A stretch of 64,000 nucleotides of DNA, taken from Neoechinorhynchus agilis. Taxonomy: Eukaryota; Acanthocephala. Where the stretch lies: positions 12,958,001 through 13,022,000 of the forward strand of contig CM121342.1 of the NCBI GenBank assembly GCA_051530055.1, in the 5' to 3' direction. The notes beneath the pieces were generated by a model, which saw nothing but the letters and a program-made list of their open reading frames with translations, was not told where the DNA came from and made no database searches. Positions 10,401-22,362 of the stretch are shown here, piece after piece (the first letter of the stretch is position 1; each line of letters starts with the position of its first letter). A program made the position numbers and the translations under genes.

Positions 10401-13400
10401 CAAAGGACGAAGAAAAAGAAGTTGATACATCCAGTAGCGATTCAACCGAAAAAAGCGAAAAGGGCAAGGAAAAAGAAGTTGATACATCCAGTAGCGAATC
10501 AACCGAAAACAGCGAAAAGGACGAAGAAAAAGAAGTTGATACATCCACTAGCGAATCAAGTTCGAAAAGTGATGAATCTGACGTTAGTGATTATTCGGAT
10601 AGCAATGAAGAAATTGAGTGCAAAATTCATGGAGGAGGTAAATCAAATTATGGAGGATATGTTACGGAATTCGCTTCACCTTACAATGAATGCAAAGTAT
10701 TCTCCATTTCTTAAAGATAGCGATAACATGTAAATGTATAGAAACTTGACAATATTGTTACAATATCGGAATCGTTAGATTTGTATAGCGCCACCAAAGC
10801 AGCAATCGACTATTATAGACAAGTTCAAAATTCTAACCTTTTGTCAATGAACCTTTTTCTTTCTAACGTTAATGGACTTCCAACTACCACCAAGAATGAT
10901 ATATTCATTGTAGGCGCATCTGAGAAAGTACTGAGGTATTTTTTGTGATTTTATGTTTCGATTCTCACTTGTTTATTCAAGATATTTATCGGATCGAGAT
11001 GTAGAGTCACAAGTGAAACGGGTCAATAAAATTGATCAAGAGTTCGGATTGGTTGAAGGACTGAAGGAGGAAGATTTATTTACTGAAAATGAGTTAGTAA
11101 GACATTTTCCCGATTTACCAAGATGGCGTAACGTTCGAATATTTGTCTCGTCAACATTTTTGGATATGCAAAATGAACGCGATATTTTGTTTAAACAAGT
11201 ATTTCCAGAATTAAGGAGTCGAGCGCGAGCCCTTTCAATTAATCTTTACGATATCGATCTAAGATGGGGCGTAACCGAAGATTCAGTTGAAGGCTGCATC
11301 AAAGTTTGTCTGAATGAAGCTCGAAAAAACGACATATTTATTGGTATATTAGGAAGTCGATACGGTTATTCCGATTTTAGCTACGAAAATATTGATAGAA
11401 TTCGTCATCCATGGATTACTCAATATCCACCTGGAGCTTCAATAACCGAACTTGAAATAATCGAAGGTGCATTTGAAAAATATAAATGCCCAAAGGATCG
11501 AGCGTTTTTCTATTTGCGCGACGAATCGTATGCTGATAATGTTCCAAATGTTTGCAAGGATAACTTGGTGGACACTTGTAAAGACAAAGTACAAAGGCTT
11601 AGCGAATTGAAGTCGAAAATTGTCTCATCAGGATTTGAAGTTTACCGGAATTATCCATGTAGCTACGCTGGGCTTACCTCTGGTGGTATTGTGAAACTTA
11701 GGAAGCTCGAAATCTTTGCAGAGCGGGTATTTAATAACGTTTGGAATTGTTTGGAGAAGCTAAGACTCCCTGTTGAACGAACCAATGATTTCCTGTGTGA
11801 TGACATTAATCTTGAAATCGAATACATGAAATCGAAATTTGAAGAAATGGCAATACAGCCAATTGTAAGAAAGATCATATTTAATAGCGCAATTGCAGTC
11901 TTAAAAATTCGTTGTGGAAATCAATTAGTGATTATAGAAGGTTCTCCAGGTTCGGGGCGATCGACATTTGTGTGTCAGATTATCAAGGAATTACAATCTC
12001 AGAAGTACGGTCTGACATGTCTTTACTATTTATCTGACGGTGGGCACAGCAGTGCTAATACGATGCTAAAGAAATTTATTCATGAGATGTCCCATGAAAT
12101 GCAACAGGACATTCATCTCAAAGATGATAATGAGGACACTGTTATTGCTAGTTTCTCAAATGTCTTGAAACAATTCGCCTCTGAGGGCAAAAGGATAATT
12201 CTTGCTGTGGATGGATTTGAATGGTTAAGACAACCGCATCTGATAAAACGAATGTTCAAGGAGACTTTAAATTATGTAAGTTTCTTTTAAAATTTTGTTA
12301 TATTATAATCGCCAATGTTCGCCTTTAAAAGGTAGGTACTTAAAATATTTAAAATTGTATTCATCAGTGACGGCTGTAGCCTTTAACATGACGAGCCTCG
12401 AATTTTATCCGACCTTAGACTAAATCTAAATATTCCCGTTCTTTAGAATACAAGCTTGCTTTTGACAAGTAATGATTTTATGAAAGACATAGTTATTCCG
12501 TCTAAAATGAATCAGTCTACTTTTGTACTCGATGATTTAAATTATCCCGAACGCAAGGAGATTGCTATCAGTACTTTTGCTCGGTTCAGCAAGACGCTTG
12601 AGGAAAGTTCACGGAATAATCAGTTAAGAATGCTTCTAACGAAACAACACGCAAAATTTCCTCTGTACGTACAATTTGCCTGTGAAGAAATTCGCAAGCT
12701 AACGACCGATTTTGAAATGGTATCATCGAATATTTCTAAATTACCGGGTTCTTTTCGTCGAATGGTTGCAACATCTCTAGATCGACTAAAGAAATACGAA
12801 GGTACATTGAATGTATATCGATTGCTTTCTCTTCTGCTTTGTGTGAACGATGGAATCAATGAAATCGATCTACTTAATCTTCTTTATTTGGATTCCCAAT
12901 TTGATTTAAACAAAATATCGATCGAAAATATTATTTGCAGCTTAGGTAGCGGCAACCCTTTAAAAGCGCCACCGCTAATTCAATCGAAATTCTTCGCCCT
13001 ACGAGATTTTCTGAATGGATATCTAACCCCAAGTAACGAGCATGATGGCGGCATCATTTCGTTTGCTCATAAAGAAATCAAGGATAGTGTGGTTGAATGT
13101 CTTCGAAAAGCAACACCATTTACAAAGTACACTCAGCACTCGCACAAACTCATAGCAGTGTATTACGAATCGCACTGTGATCCGTTCGGAAACCACTCTT
13201 GGCATTCGCCCTGTCCTCAAATGATGATAAAACTAATTTCTCATGCAATTCGATCTGATTGTCCAATGTACGCAGAGAAACTTTTAACCGATGTTTCTTA
13301 CCTCGAGGCAAGATGTGCACTGGGTAGTATTGATGAACTTCTTAAAGACTATATTGAACTGTTGCAAACTTCTTCATCACTTGAAAAGGACAAGAGGTTT

Positions 13401-16400
13401 TACGACATGTTTACTTTTATTCGCAACAATCGATTCATTTTGGAAACAAATCCGAATTGTTGCCTTGAAATGATGCTACAAGACTCCAACACACACTTAT
13501 TAATAGAAGCTACACAGCTTGCTGCAAAGAAGAATCTGACTTCTGCATTGAGGCCGATTAATGCAACTACACCAAGGACTGTGATTTATCGGTCAGCTGA
13601 AAATTGCGCCGTTTGTGTGGACGCGTTTGCCGGAACGGGAATGGTGGCGATTGGTACGAAAACCGGTTTCGTGACGGTTATCGATTCAATCACGTCTTCA
13701 ATTAATAACTCATTTTACGGTCATAATGATTGTATATCAGGGGTAAAATTTCTTGATGAAAATCGTCTCGCAAGCGTGTCCCACGACGCATCTCTCTCAG
13801 TCTGGGATCTACTTTTGCAAATACGAATCAACCATTTTCAAAACGATCACACTGGCAAAATCACTTCAATGGATGCTGATCATCATCTGATCGCCACATG
13901 TTCATATGATGGCCAAATTGCCGTATAAACACCATTGTAATTCTTATTTCTTCATTTAGGTTCGTTAAATTATAGTATAGGAACCCTTAGAGGTGCTGAA
14001 GTATTCTCGTTTTAGGGCATTTTTCCATCCTACCGATCCCAGGATTTCATTATTATGCATTAAAAATTTAAAATTTTACAGGCATTATATATATAGTATT
14101 TTATAAAATTTAAATTGGTTTTTTCTACGTGCCTTACAATGTTGTCTGATAAGGAATTCGGACTCTCTGGCTCATGTTATTACAATAAAAGCAAGTCGAA
14201 AACCGGTTTATTGTGTACGTTTCCATCCAGTGGACCTTTTGCTTCTTTCTACAGGTTGGTTATCCGCGGAGGAAGGAATCAGATGTTGGAATCCTTACAC
14301 CGGTGAATATTTATATTCAATACGCACCAATAGTGCTATTTATCACTTAAACGTTATATTTCCTTACAATTGTCTGATCGGGAATACCGTAGTTGGAGGT
14401 ATTGATGCTGTGTTTGATCTACTTAGTAAAAAAGAACTTATAAGCACCTATACCGGATCCAAAAAAAGATTAAGGCGTGGATTCTCATGTCCTTCGACGT
14501 TGCCTTTGCGTGATTTGTACATCTCTTCAAGCGCATCGGGTATTCAAGTATTTAATTTTACTGAACCCGTTCTCGTGAAAAGCATAGACGTGTCGAAATC
14601 CGAGGCCGGAGAACCTTTATGCTTTTATTCTCAATATTACAATAATCGTTTAGCAGTCGGTTTTAGCAACTCAATCGTTAAGATCTACGATCAAATGGAT
14701 ATGCTATGTAAATGTTCAATAAAATTGAAGGGTGCCGGAAAGGTTTTGCAAATGTCAATATCGTGTCAAAGCGAAACTCTCCTTGCGTACTGTGAAAACG
14801 AAAAGCTGTACGAATTCAGTGCTGTAAAAACCAATATAAAAATCAAGTCCATAACAGATATAGGATCCTCACTGTACTGTATGAGAAAGAGCATGCATGG
14901 TGGCTATAAAGTCCTCGGAATATTGAGCGACCGACAGGCATTCGTGATTACTCAATATGCATTTTTTTTGTCAAGCTGAAGGCTAATAAACGAGCAACTT
15001 GCTGTTGCAACATTAAATCATTTATTGCTGTTGGCTATGATGATGGTAGCGTTCGAATCTTCATGGATACTTCAAATTACTATAAAAAGCGTAGCTTTAA
15101 ATTTCTTCTAAGTTTGAGTATCAAGCAAATATCTTCTCGTGTATGTCATCAAATATTGTCGATTTCACGAACTTTTGTAAAGGTAAGTTTGAAAAATATA
15201 AATTTAAGCGTAAAGAATACGAGAAAGGTGTATATTTATAAGGAACACCTTCTCGAATGAGAGGCATTAAAATTCTAACAATACAGTTTATTTTTCTTGG
15301 AACTTCAATTCAACTAAATTACCCGATCCATCTAATTGAGTTTATTTTTTTGAGTTAATTAAATACTTTTAAACGTACTGACTGATATTCCCTTTATTTT
15401 GCTCATTTGTATGTTTATAATATCAAAAATGTCATTAATAAAAACTTTTCGATTACCCCTAGCTTTTTACGAAAGCTTTAACTCTTATTATATTTTCTCA
15501 ATGTTGAATGAAAATTTCCAAATGCTTTCTCCCATAATTGGTGTATTATTAAATTTTATAAATATTATTGAATTGCTGTCAAAAAAATTAAGCTGCGCTT
15601 AGTGATGATTTTCTTAATTGTGATTTTGAATCAACATCGTGTGATAGGCTAAGTTCAAATCCCATCCAAGAAATTGCCTATTGCGAAGAATCATTGATTA
15701 TCGACTTTGGTGATGGCGATATGAGAATATTTAACGTGAAATCAGGCGAAGGAAAGCTTTCAATTGTCGCGAACAGTGAATGTCGCGTTCGGAATTTAAT
15801 CCCTGACGTTCCATCACGAATTCTTAATTCAAGCATTGACGAAGAAATTGTCTTCATTCTAAGCAATGAATCGCAGATGATATACTACGTTGAACTTGGC
15901 GAAGATCCAGCTATGAAAGGCTGTTATGATGCGAAAAAAATAAAATCGGCCAGATCGCCTATCTTTCTTGGTGATTCGGAATCATACGGTACTCCAATGT
16001 TGTTCTTATCGGAAGATGGAAAAATAGTTTTATATGATGAACCGGATATGCGACATAATTACCGAATGATACGCCCACATGGCGGCGAATGTACTGATTT
16101 TGCCCTATTAAACAATGAGAATATTGTTTGCTGCGGAGCCGAAGGTATCGTGAGTTTAACTCCAATTCCTCGGGAATTTCTTCAAAATGATATCAAGTGC
16201 ATGGATGTATGCAGGTGCAAGAAATTTATGCTGACCGTGAATAGCCATAACGTGTTGACAAAATGGAAATGTGATGCAAACGGTAAACTCACAGAATATA
16301 AAAGTGAAACCAATTTAGCCGACTATCCTCGTTGTGTCTATGGATTTCACTATGCTTATTGTCACCACAGTTATTTTCATTTTCCTGGTCGGGCACTTCA

Positions 16401-17151
16401 GGAAGCGGTTATTACTTCTGGAAGTGATAGAATATATAGTTATGGCGATCTCGCTGAATACAGACAGATAATGTTAAATAAGGATTTGCGCGTTGATCTA
16501 TCGCGAAATTCAGACGGAAAAGTAATTTTAAATGCGGAAATTAAAATTATGAAAAATATCAAGCACGCAGTTGATCTAGCCGAATGGCCAGTTTGGTTCA
16601 AGATTCTCTTTTATCCAAATAACGAGTATTTAGCACTAGTAGTGACGACTGATCAGAATTTACTATACTGCAGGTTTACAATGGACGAGATTTTAAATGA
16701 AGAAGACCAACAAGCGATTAGCTTCGACCGATGCCTTAACCTGCTTAGCATTGATCCAAATCTAAAATTGAAAGTTCTTCACGCATTCTTTAGCAATGAT
16801 GAAAGCAAAGAATTGGCTTATATTGCAATTGGATCAAGCAGTGGAACAGCATTTGTGATCGATATCTTCAACAGGAAGACGATAATTAAAGTCGAATTGA
16901 GCGACTTTGATATTACAGCCATTCATTATGACGAACCGAACCTTTATGTCGGATGTGAAGACCGCTCAATCAGTGTTATATCAGTCTTAAATCCCCAGAA
17001 AATCTTTGAAAGATATGTAATCGCTGATGTTCCGTTGTGCATAAATACAATCTTGGGAAAGAGACTCGCGGTACTGACAAACAGAGGTCAAGTTTTTGTT
17101 CAACAGTCACTTTCACTAATAAAGACCATGACGCTGAACACGCTTAAGTGA
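7448..17151 (+). CDS. TEP1: TEP1-like telomerase/vault-associated protein (TROVE, DUF4062, NACHT, WD40)
   Basis: Multi-exon gene. Domain order matches TEP1, which binds telomerase RNA and vault RNA. The TROVE domain spans exons near 7448-7945, 7992-8153, 8637-8777, 8832-8989, 9036-9145 and 9189-9295 (SCRPYLSKYFG, TWERELSLNGN, SRQFPQQF). The vWA part is in 9338-9512 and 10130-10936, with an acidic repeat insert at 10344-10560. 10982-12275 holds DUF4062 (VRIFVSSTFLDMQNERD, LRWGVTED, GILGSRYGY) and the NACHT P-loop (EGSPGSGRST). The WD40 propellers follow in 12447-13926, 14153-15182 and 15603-17151. Most introns are short GT-AG; the one at 13927-14152 is not. Oddities: an in-frame TAA at 9246-9248, a frame change between about 10600 and 10760, a one-base frame change at a run of eight T near 14965, and a phase mismatch at the 15183-15602 intron. 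These may be assembly errors, missed splicing or decay of the gene. Confidence 0.9.
9647..9677 (-). mobile_element. Family A LINE 3'-end scrap in a TEP1 intron
   Basis: These 31 bases are identical to 59679-59709, the coding 3' end (AAIKEAAEQ on the reverse strand) of the family A LINE at 59.6-61.3 kb. They sit in the TEP1 intron at 9513-10129, the gene's largest intron apart from the one at 15183-15602. This is a severely truncated insertion in reverse orientation. Confidence 0.75.
10344..10560 (+). repeat. 57-bp coding minisatellite in TEP1 (acidic repeat)
   Basis: Nearly four tandem units of 57 bp encode the 19-residue acidic repeat EKEVDTSSSESTENSEKDE with small changes (SSSES, SSSDS, STSES). 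Unit length is a multiple of three and the other frames are open too, as expected of a young expansion. It splits the vWA-like part of TEP1 and is followed by more acidic serine-rich sequence. Confidence 0.9.
13927..14152 (+). other. Inferred nonconventional intron with terminal inverted repeats (TEP1)
   Basis: Removing 13927-14152 joins GTA-T to GG-AAT and gives ...GQIAVW NSDSLAHVITIKASRKPVYC. That restores a WD40 repeat with the normal spacing between its W and the next PV. The segment starts AAACACC and ends GATAA, so it is not GT-AG. Its ends carry inverted arms 13927-13940 (AAACACCATTGTAA) and 14134-14147 (TTACAATGTTGTCT), pairing 12 of 14, leaving a 5-nt tail GATAA before the next exon. 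A GT at 13923 exists but gives no acceptor in the needed frame. Confidence 0.65.
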
Positions 17152-17589
17152 AACAAACAATGAAAATCGAGAAGTGTCTTAGCCTTAATCGTGATTAAAA
17201 ATGCTTTATTTAATGGAAGATTATTGCAATGTTCTTTGATTTCACGTAAAAGTTCATCCAACATCCATCGATGCAACCCTCGTTGCCCATCTATCAGTCG
17301 ACTGGGCCAACTATAAACAGCCACCGGGAACCGGCCTACCAATACATGACGCCGCAAAGCATTAAAGAACAATACTCATTTGCCGTGCCAGCAGCTTTCA
17401 GTTTTCAAAATGACCTGCGAGCATCATAATAAGATTTATTCGGAAAAGGGGTCATAAGGAGATAGGTAGATCAGATCGAGCTATTGTGAGGATTAGATAT
17501 TACAGGTCCAACTATTTTTGCATCTCAGAAGAAGCCCGTAAAGGATCATGATCTTGGATCAGGGGTAGCTTCTGCTGGGCATTGAGAAA
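17152..17589. other. Region after TEP1, nothing firm
   Basis: No gene seen. The end of this stretch runs into family B LINE sequence on the reverse strand. Confidence 0.35.
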
Positions 17590-18116
17590 TACAGTTAGAA
17601 AATTCAGGCGTTGATCGGACGGCCAAACTCTTGAATAAAAGATTAGGCCGGATATAGCCCATTAGTTCCAAATGCTCTTCATTGCCTTGTCGTCCAAGCG
17701 GAACGTTAATGCCCGTTGAGCGTGTGCTTTGGCGGCTTTGAGCAATTTTTTCATCTTGTTCAAGTCGTCATTGATGGTAAGGTTGGCTGTAAAAGTGTAA
17801 CCCAAAATATTAACGCTCATCGAGGAAATAAATTTTGAGACCCTTCGAAATACGAAAATGAGGTTATACGTTCTTTGTCGTCTTTGATGATCTTTAAGTA
17901 AGGAGCAAGAAAACGTCGATGGATTGATTTTCTAGATAGAATCGGATTAGATTTGATGGACACGATACTCGGCCATTTCTTGACTGGAAGATAGATGTAT
18001 GGAGAATCGAAAGAGTCGGTTCTTTGGGTTGTATGTGATGAAAGGAATTCATTGATAATCGAAGATAAAGAAATTTTGATCGTACCACGATCATCGGGAG
18101 GATCGGACGGTCTCAA
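17590..18116 (-). mobile_element. Family B LINE fragment (copy 1)
   Basis: The reverse strand encodes a piece with YLPVKKWPS, APYLKIIKDDKERITSFSYF (18116-17817) and downstream of it VNILGYTF and NKMKKLLKAAKAHAQRAL (about 17820-17690). Each piece is related to a block in the adjacent copy at 18357-19351 (LPIRKWPYS, APWIKTFKDDCHRIRSISYF; LRILGHTF, NKMKKLLKLDNKMAKQAL). It is broken in several places. This is the same reverse-transcriptase family as 3480-4480. Confidence 0.7.
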
Positions 18117-18356
18117 ATCATTGATTAAGAAGCTGAAACTATTTCGTTACAAAAACATTTTTGTACTTGGTTGTTCCGTGCTCGTATCAACAACAAAATT
18201 TATTCATCATGTAAATAACGATAATGAATGTTTACGGCAAGTTAAGTTACAAAATCCACCGTGAGATCCGATGTGTACAGAAACTCTTCAACTTTCTGGC
18301 CCAGGAAAACGCTAGGGAAGCCAGGTGTCTGTAGAAAGCGTTGACAAATAAAGTTT

Positions 18357-19351
18357 TTGTTATGGGGGGCCACCTCTTGTAAAGAACACTAGGCCGGGGA
18401 TACCCCAAGTTTTCCAGATAGCTTGAGCTCGCGATGAACTCAAGCCTAGTTTCAACGCTTGTTTAGCCATTTTGTTGTCTAATTTTAGCAGTTTTTTCAT
18501 CTTATTAATATCAGTTTTGGGGGACAGATGAACTGTAAACGTGTGCCCTAGAATACGTAAATTAAGAGGCGTGTTGACGTTGTCCGCTCCCGCATCCTTC
18601 ACAGGGTTCATACGATTATTGAAAAAGGATTTAAGATCTTCCAGAAGTCGGGATGAATGGACTTTGAAAATGCATATTGATTTTGATAGATTAAGGGACA
18701 AATTCATACGTGTTAAAATTGGGGGGCAAAAAGTGATTTCGAATCATCATCCTCACAATAAAAAGACTTGGTAAAAAGAATATTGTAAATTCGGAAGATC
18801 AAATTGTAAGGAACGCTGAAGAACTCCAATATTTGAATTATAAAAGGCAGAGAGATCTAATAAAATGCCTGAGATATGTCAACCGCAAGAATGGCTCTCG
18901 TAGGTAGAGTGGAGTTCGAAAAACTCGCATAATTGTCAGCTAGCGGAGGGTGAACTGATTTTCCCTTTTGAAACCCGTGAGAGGAAGTCTCTATTGTGCT
19001 GAAGGAATTCGTACGATACAAAGTGGATCTTTCTGAGGTTATTCCGAAGTATGATATTGAGCGAATACGATGACAATCATCTTTAAAGGTCTTGATCCAC
19101 GGAGCAACATATAATTTGTGCTTCCCATCCCTTGGATGGATGGACTTCGATTGCAGGGAAATCGAATACGGCCATTTTCTAATTGGTAAGTCAATGAATT
19201 GGCGACTGTTCGAGAGATGAAAATCCTCCGTTGTTTGTTGGTGGTTTGTGCAAGACTTTGAGATCTCCACATAAGTTGCAGTTTGTGGGTGGCCGTTTGG
19301 CACCCTCCGCCGCAACAACAGGTTGCGAAAACATGGTTGTGCAGGTAACAT
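18357..19351 (-). mobile_element. Family B LINE fragment (copy 2)
   Basis: On the reverse strand 19351-18857 runs from a finger region with LPIRKWPYSIS through TRAILAVDISQAFY, the catalytic aspartate block of the RT palm. 18707-18360 holds the downstream thumb part (SLNLSKSICIFKVHSSRL, ILGHTFTVHLS, INKMKKLLKL). The YxDD box between them is lost. Two copies of one family lie side by side here, so either nested insertion or a local duplication. Confidence 0.75.
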
Positions 19352-19399
19352 AAGTATTTTTGTGCGTTTTCGTTAGTCTTTGTCAATAAAAACCATTAC

Positions 19400-20130
19400 A
19401 TACTATCACAACAATTTTATAAACAAAAACTAGATGTCTTCATCTTCTCAAATTTCGATATCTCATATTTTTAATCTTCGAAACAATTAACTGGAAATAA
19501 TTCAAACCGTACACATTAGTATTGTCGCGTGATTCTTCTGATACCGAACAGCAGGGGCAAACACTGTTCCGAAACGTTCGTTGGCTTTATTACCTTCCAT
19601 CGGTTGGACTGAGCATCCTATTTCAATGACTTCGATTATCAACCAATTCCGTAAATATGGCTGTACGCTAATTCACATATTCGCTTAATCAAAATCAATT
19701 TGATGTCCACAATTCACCGCATTAATTGATATGACTGAGGAAAAGTCATAACGTCTACATGCATATCTGTGCTGGAGATCCTTTTGCTGAGTCAATGTTT
19801 GGTCTGTTCCACATATTTGGCTGGTCAGTCCTTGAAGTGGACCTGGGATTTGCGTAACATGGACAAAACGATCATTGTGTATAATACAAGGGGTGGCAAC
19901 CATGCTGATATTCTTAAAAATAAGCCATAATATGAGCAGCATGAAGTGGTGGCCAAGGAAACATTACTAGTCAATCACGTTGTTTTCTTGAATTCAGACC
20001 CAATGGAAAGAGATATTCATATACGGAATTTCAAATCATGCCTACATTGTGCTGTCCTGCAATCCTATGCCTGTCATTCTTAAGATTACACTCATAGGTT
20101 AAATTCAAACCGAGAAGCAAACAAAGTGGA
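19400..20130. other. Intergenic, nothing recognised
   Basis: AT-rich, no supported gene. It borders the Gypsy fossil on the right. Confidence 0.35.
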
Positions 20131-21430
20131 GTTCGTCAACATGATTGAGGCTATTCATTGTGAGCCTTCGTCGCTATTTTCGGAAGATTGTTTAAAATGG
20201 AAGCCGCTGACAACCCCGAAGGTATCCATCACATGTAAGGAAATTTATATAAACAGAGATAAAAAGATTACTGGATAATGAAGTGATTGAGGAAAGCCGA
20301 TCCCCTTGGAGCGCTCAGGTTCGGGTTGTGGAAAAAGATGACAAAAAGCCTCTGATTATAGACTGTTTAAGTACAGTAAACAGGATGGTAGTTTTCTGGC
20401 ACAGAAATTAAAATTAAGTTTTTTCAAGAAAAACTTACAAGCAACCTTGAAAAACGCGTACAAGATTGTGCCGAAATATCAGATTTTAACAATAAAATCA
20501 TTTTAATTTCCCGGTCAGAAAACAACCAATATGAACAATTGAATCATCAAACAGTAAACTGGATGTTGGGCGCATATCCCATGCCACGAATTGATGATAT
20601 TATCGACTCAATTTCAGGCCCAGAGGTATTCAGCCGGGTAGACTTGCAATCTGCCTACCATCAGGTCAGGATAAGGTACGAAGAAAGTTTTTCACAGGAT
20701 TCGAAGCATAAGGCCGACTGTTTCGGTTTCGCAGGATTCCTTTAGGTCTTACGAACGGAGTGGCTGTTTCAGAGGATTGTCGATCAGATTACGGAAAACG
20801 AAAATCTACAAGGGGCACTTGCCCATTTGGAAGATGTGATCATTTGTGGAACCGATCAATCCGATCATGAATTGAAATTGGCCAAGATCCTACAAGTAAC
20901 GAAAATATTAAATATCCATTAGAATACGACGAAAGTGTCTTTAGCGTAACCCAGAGAGGAATCCTTGGTTACGAAATCGTTAATGGCGAAAAGCGTCCGG
21001 ATCCAGAGAAGGTTGCTGCACTGAAAAACCTTCGTATGTCCGAGAACACCCAACAGTTAAGAAGGGCACTGGGATTATTTTCAATAACTCCAAATGAGTC
21101 AAAAAAGTTTCTTCTTTAGTATATTCTCTCAGTCATTCGGATACTTTTTCGTTGACTACAGAAGCGAAGAACTCGTTATGTGCGCGGGGCTAAACAGCTG
21201 GGAATCGGTGCTATCATAGGTACTGCAATCAATACGAAGCTTAATAAGTACGGCGACTGGAGAAACATCTCATGAGCCAATATTCCAATTCAAGAGGAAG
21301 CCGTCAACCAAATACTGTTTGCCAAAATGGATGTCTCCCGGTCCCATCTATATCCTAAACTTCGGACTGAACGGCAAAAAACCATGACATGATGGAGGAG
21401 CTAAAGCTTAAAAGTGTGAACATCAAAGGT
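20130..21430 (+). mobile_element. Ty3/Gypsy-like pol fossil
   Basis: Remains of an LTR-retrotransposon pol gene: the reverse-transcriptase N-terminal region, the palm around 20570-20700 (AYPMPRIDDIIDSI, FSRVDLQSAYHQVRI), the region of the second catalytic box near 20815-20870, the connection and the start of an RNase H-like part. It is old and broken, with clearly more than five breaks. I see no LTRs, gag or integrase. A separate repeat carrying ATTGTGCCGAAATATC, related to the hairpin element at 25.8 kb, is inserted within it at about 20400-20520. Confidence 0.8.
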
Positions 21431-22362
21431 TCCTCTCGCGAAACAATTCTAAAGAAGGCCAGCGAGCAGGCCGAAAATTCAAGTTAATAAATAAATTACA
21501 ATTTTTCTTCGCCAAGTTCTACAATAAATGTGGAACTTATATTCAAAAACTCGAAGGAATTAGATCTTTAGGTACGAATGCCTTGAAATTTTTACAGGTG
21601 TCGATTTTACTTGATTTTTTAAAAGCTACAATTGACATTGAAAGATTTTATTTTACGTTTCCCAAAAGGAAGCATTACTACTTGGCAAATAATGATCAGT
21701 CATTAAAGACACATTGTAGGAATCATGTCCCCTTCATTATTGGTTTAATATTGCTGCTAAAATCTAATGACACCTACTGGAATCTATAAATTCATCTACA
21801 ACATTAGCCACTCGTTCTATTCACGCAATTCAGCTCATCGAAATGACTGCCTGACGACCAAAAATCAGCTTCAGCTCTTGCCTCATGGTCAAACAAGGCT
21901 AATCTCATCGAACTAAAATCATTATATTTGCTTATAAATAAAGAACGTTTTGATAATAGTCGTCATTTTGCCAAAACAAAATTTGCACTGATTATATTTC
22001 AGTAAAATTTTAGCTTCATGAAGTCAATGAAACGGCTGGTCAATATGAAATGAAGTTTTAAGGGTTGAAAACAAATCCCAACTTTTCTGGAGAAAACAAA
22101 CCGATCAATTTTCGCCATTATGTTAAATTCATATTTATTTCCATTATATAGGCAAAATCGATATACCAATTGGAGAATTTAAGCTGTCTTATTGAACTGC
22201 AAATAAGTTTTACGATTTTTATTAACCAAGTTTACTTTAGACACAGACTGCTACGATCTTTTCTACACCTCTGATTTGCCATGAAGGGGTCATTTCCTTG
22301 TGAATAAAGGAGCAAAAGAAGTTCTAGCTTTCATACGTGAAGTTGCTTTCGTCCATAGAACA
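21431..22362. other. Intergenic upstream of the M1-like gene
   Basis: AT-rich. No gene or repeat recognised. Confidence 0.35.

Noticed and set aside
10284-10548. Reverse-strand open frames across the TEP1 acidic repeat
   Set aside because: All frames of the 57-bp repeat are open because the unit length is a multiple of three; only the plus acidic frame fits the gene.
15399-15602. 67-residue open frame between TEP1 exons
   Set aside because: No WD40 features; lies in the intron, though the phase clash across this intron means a small exon here cannot be fully excluded.
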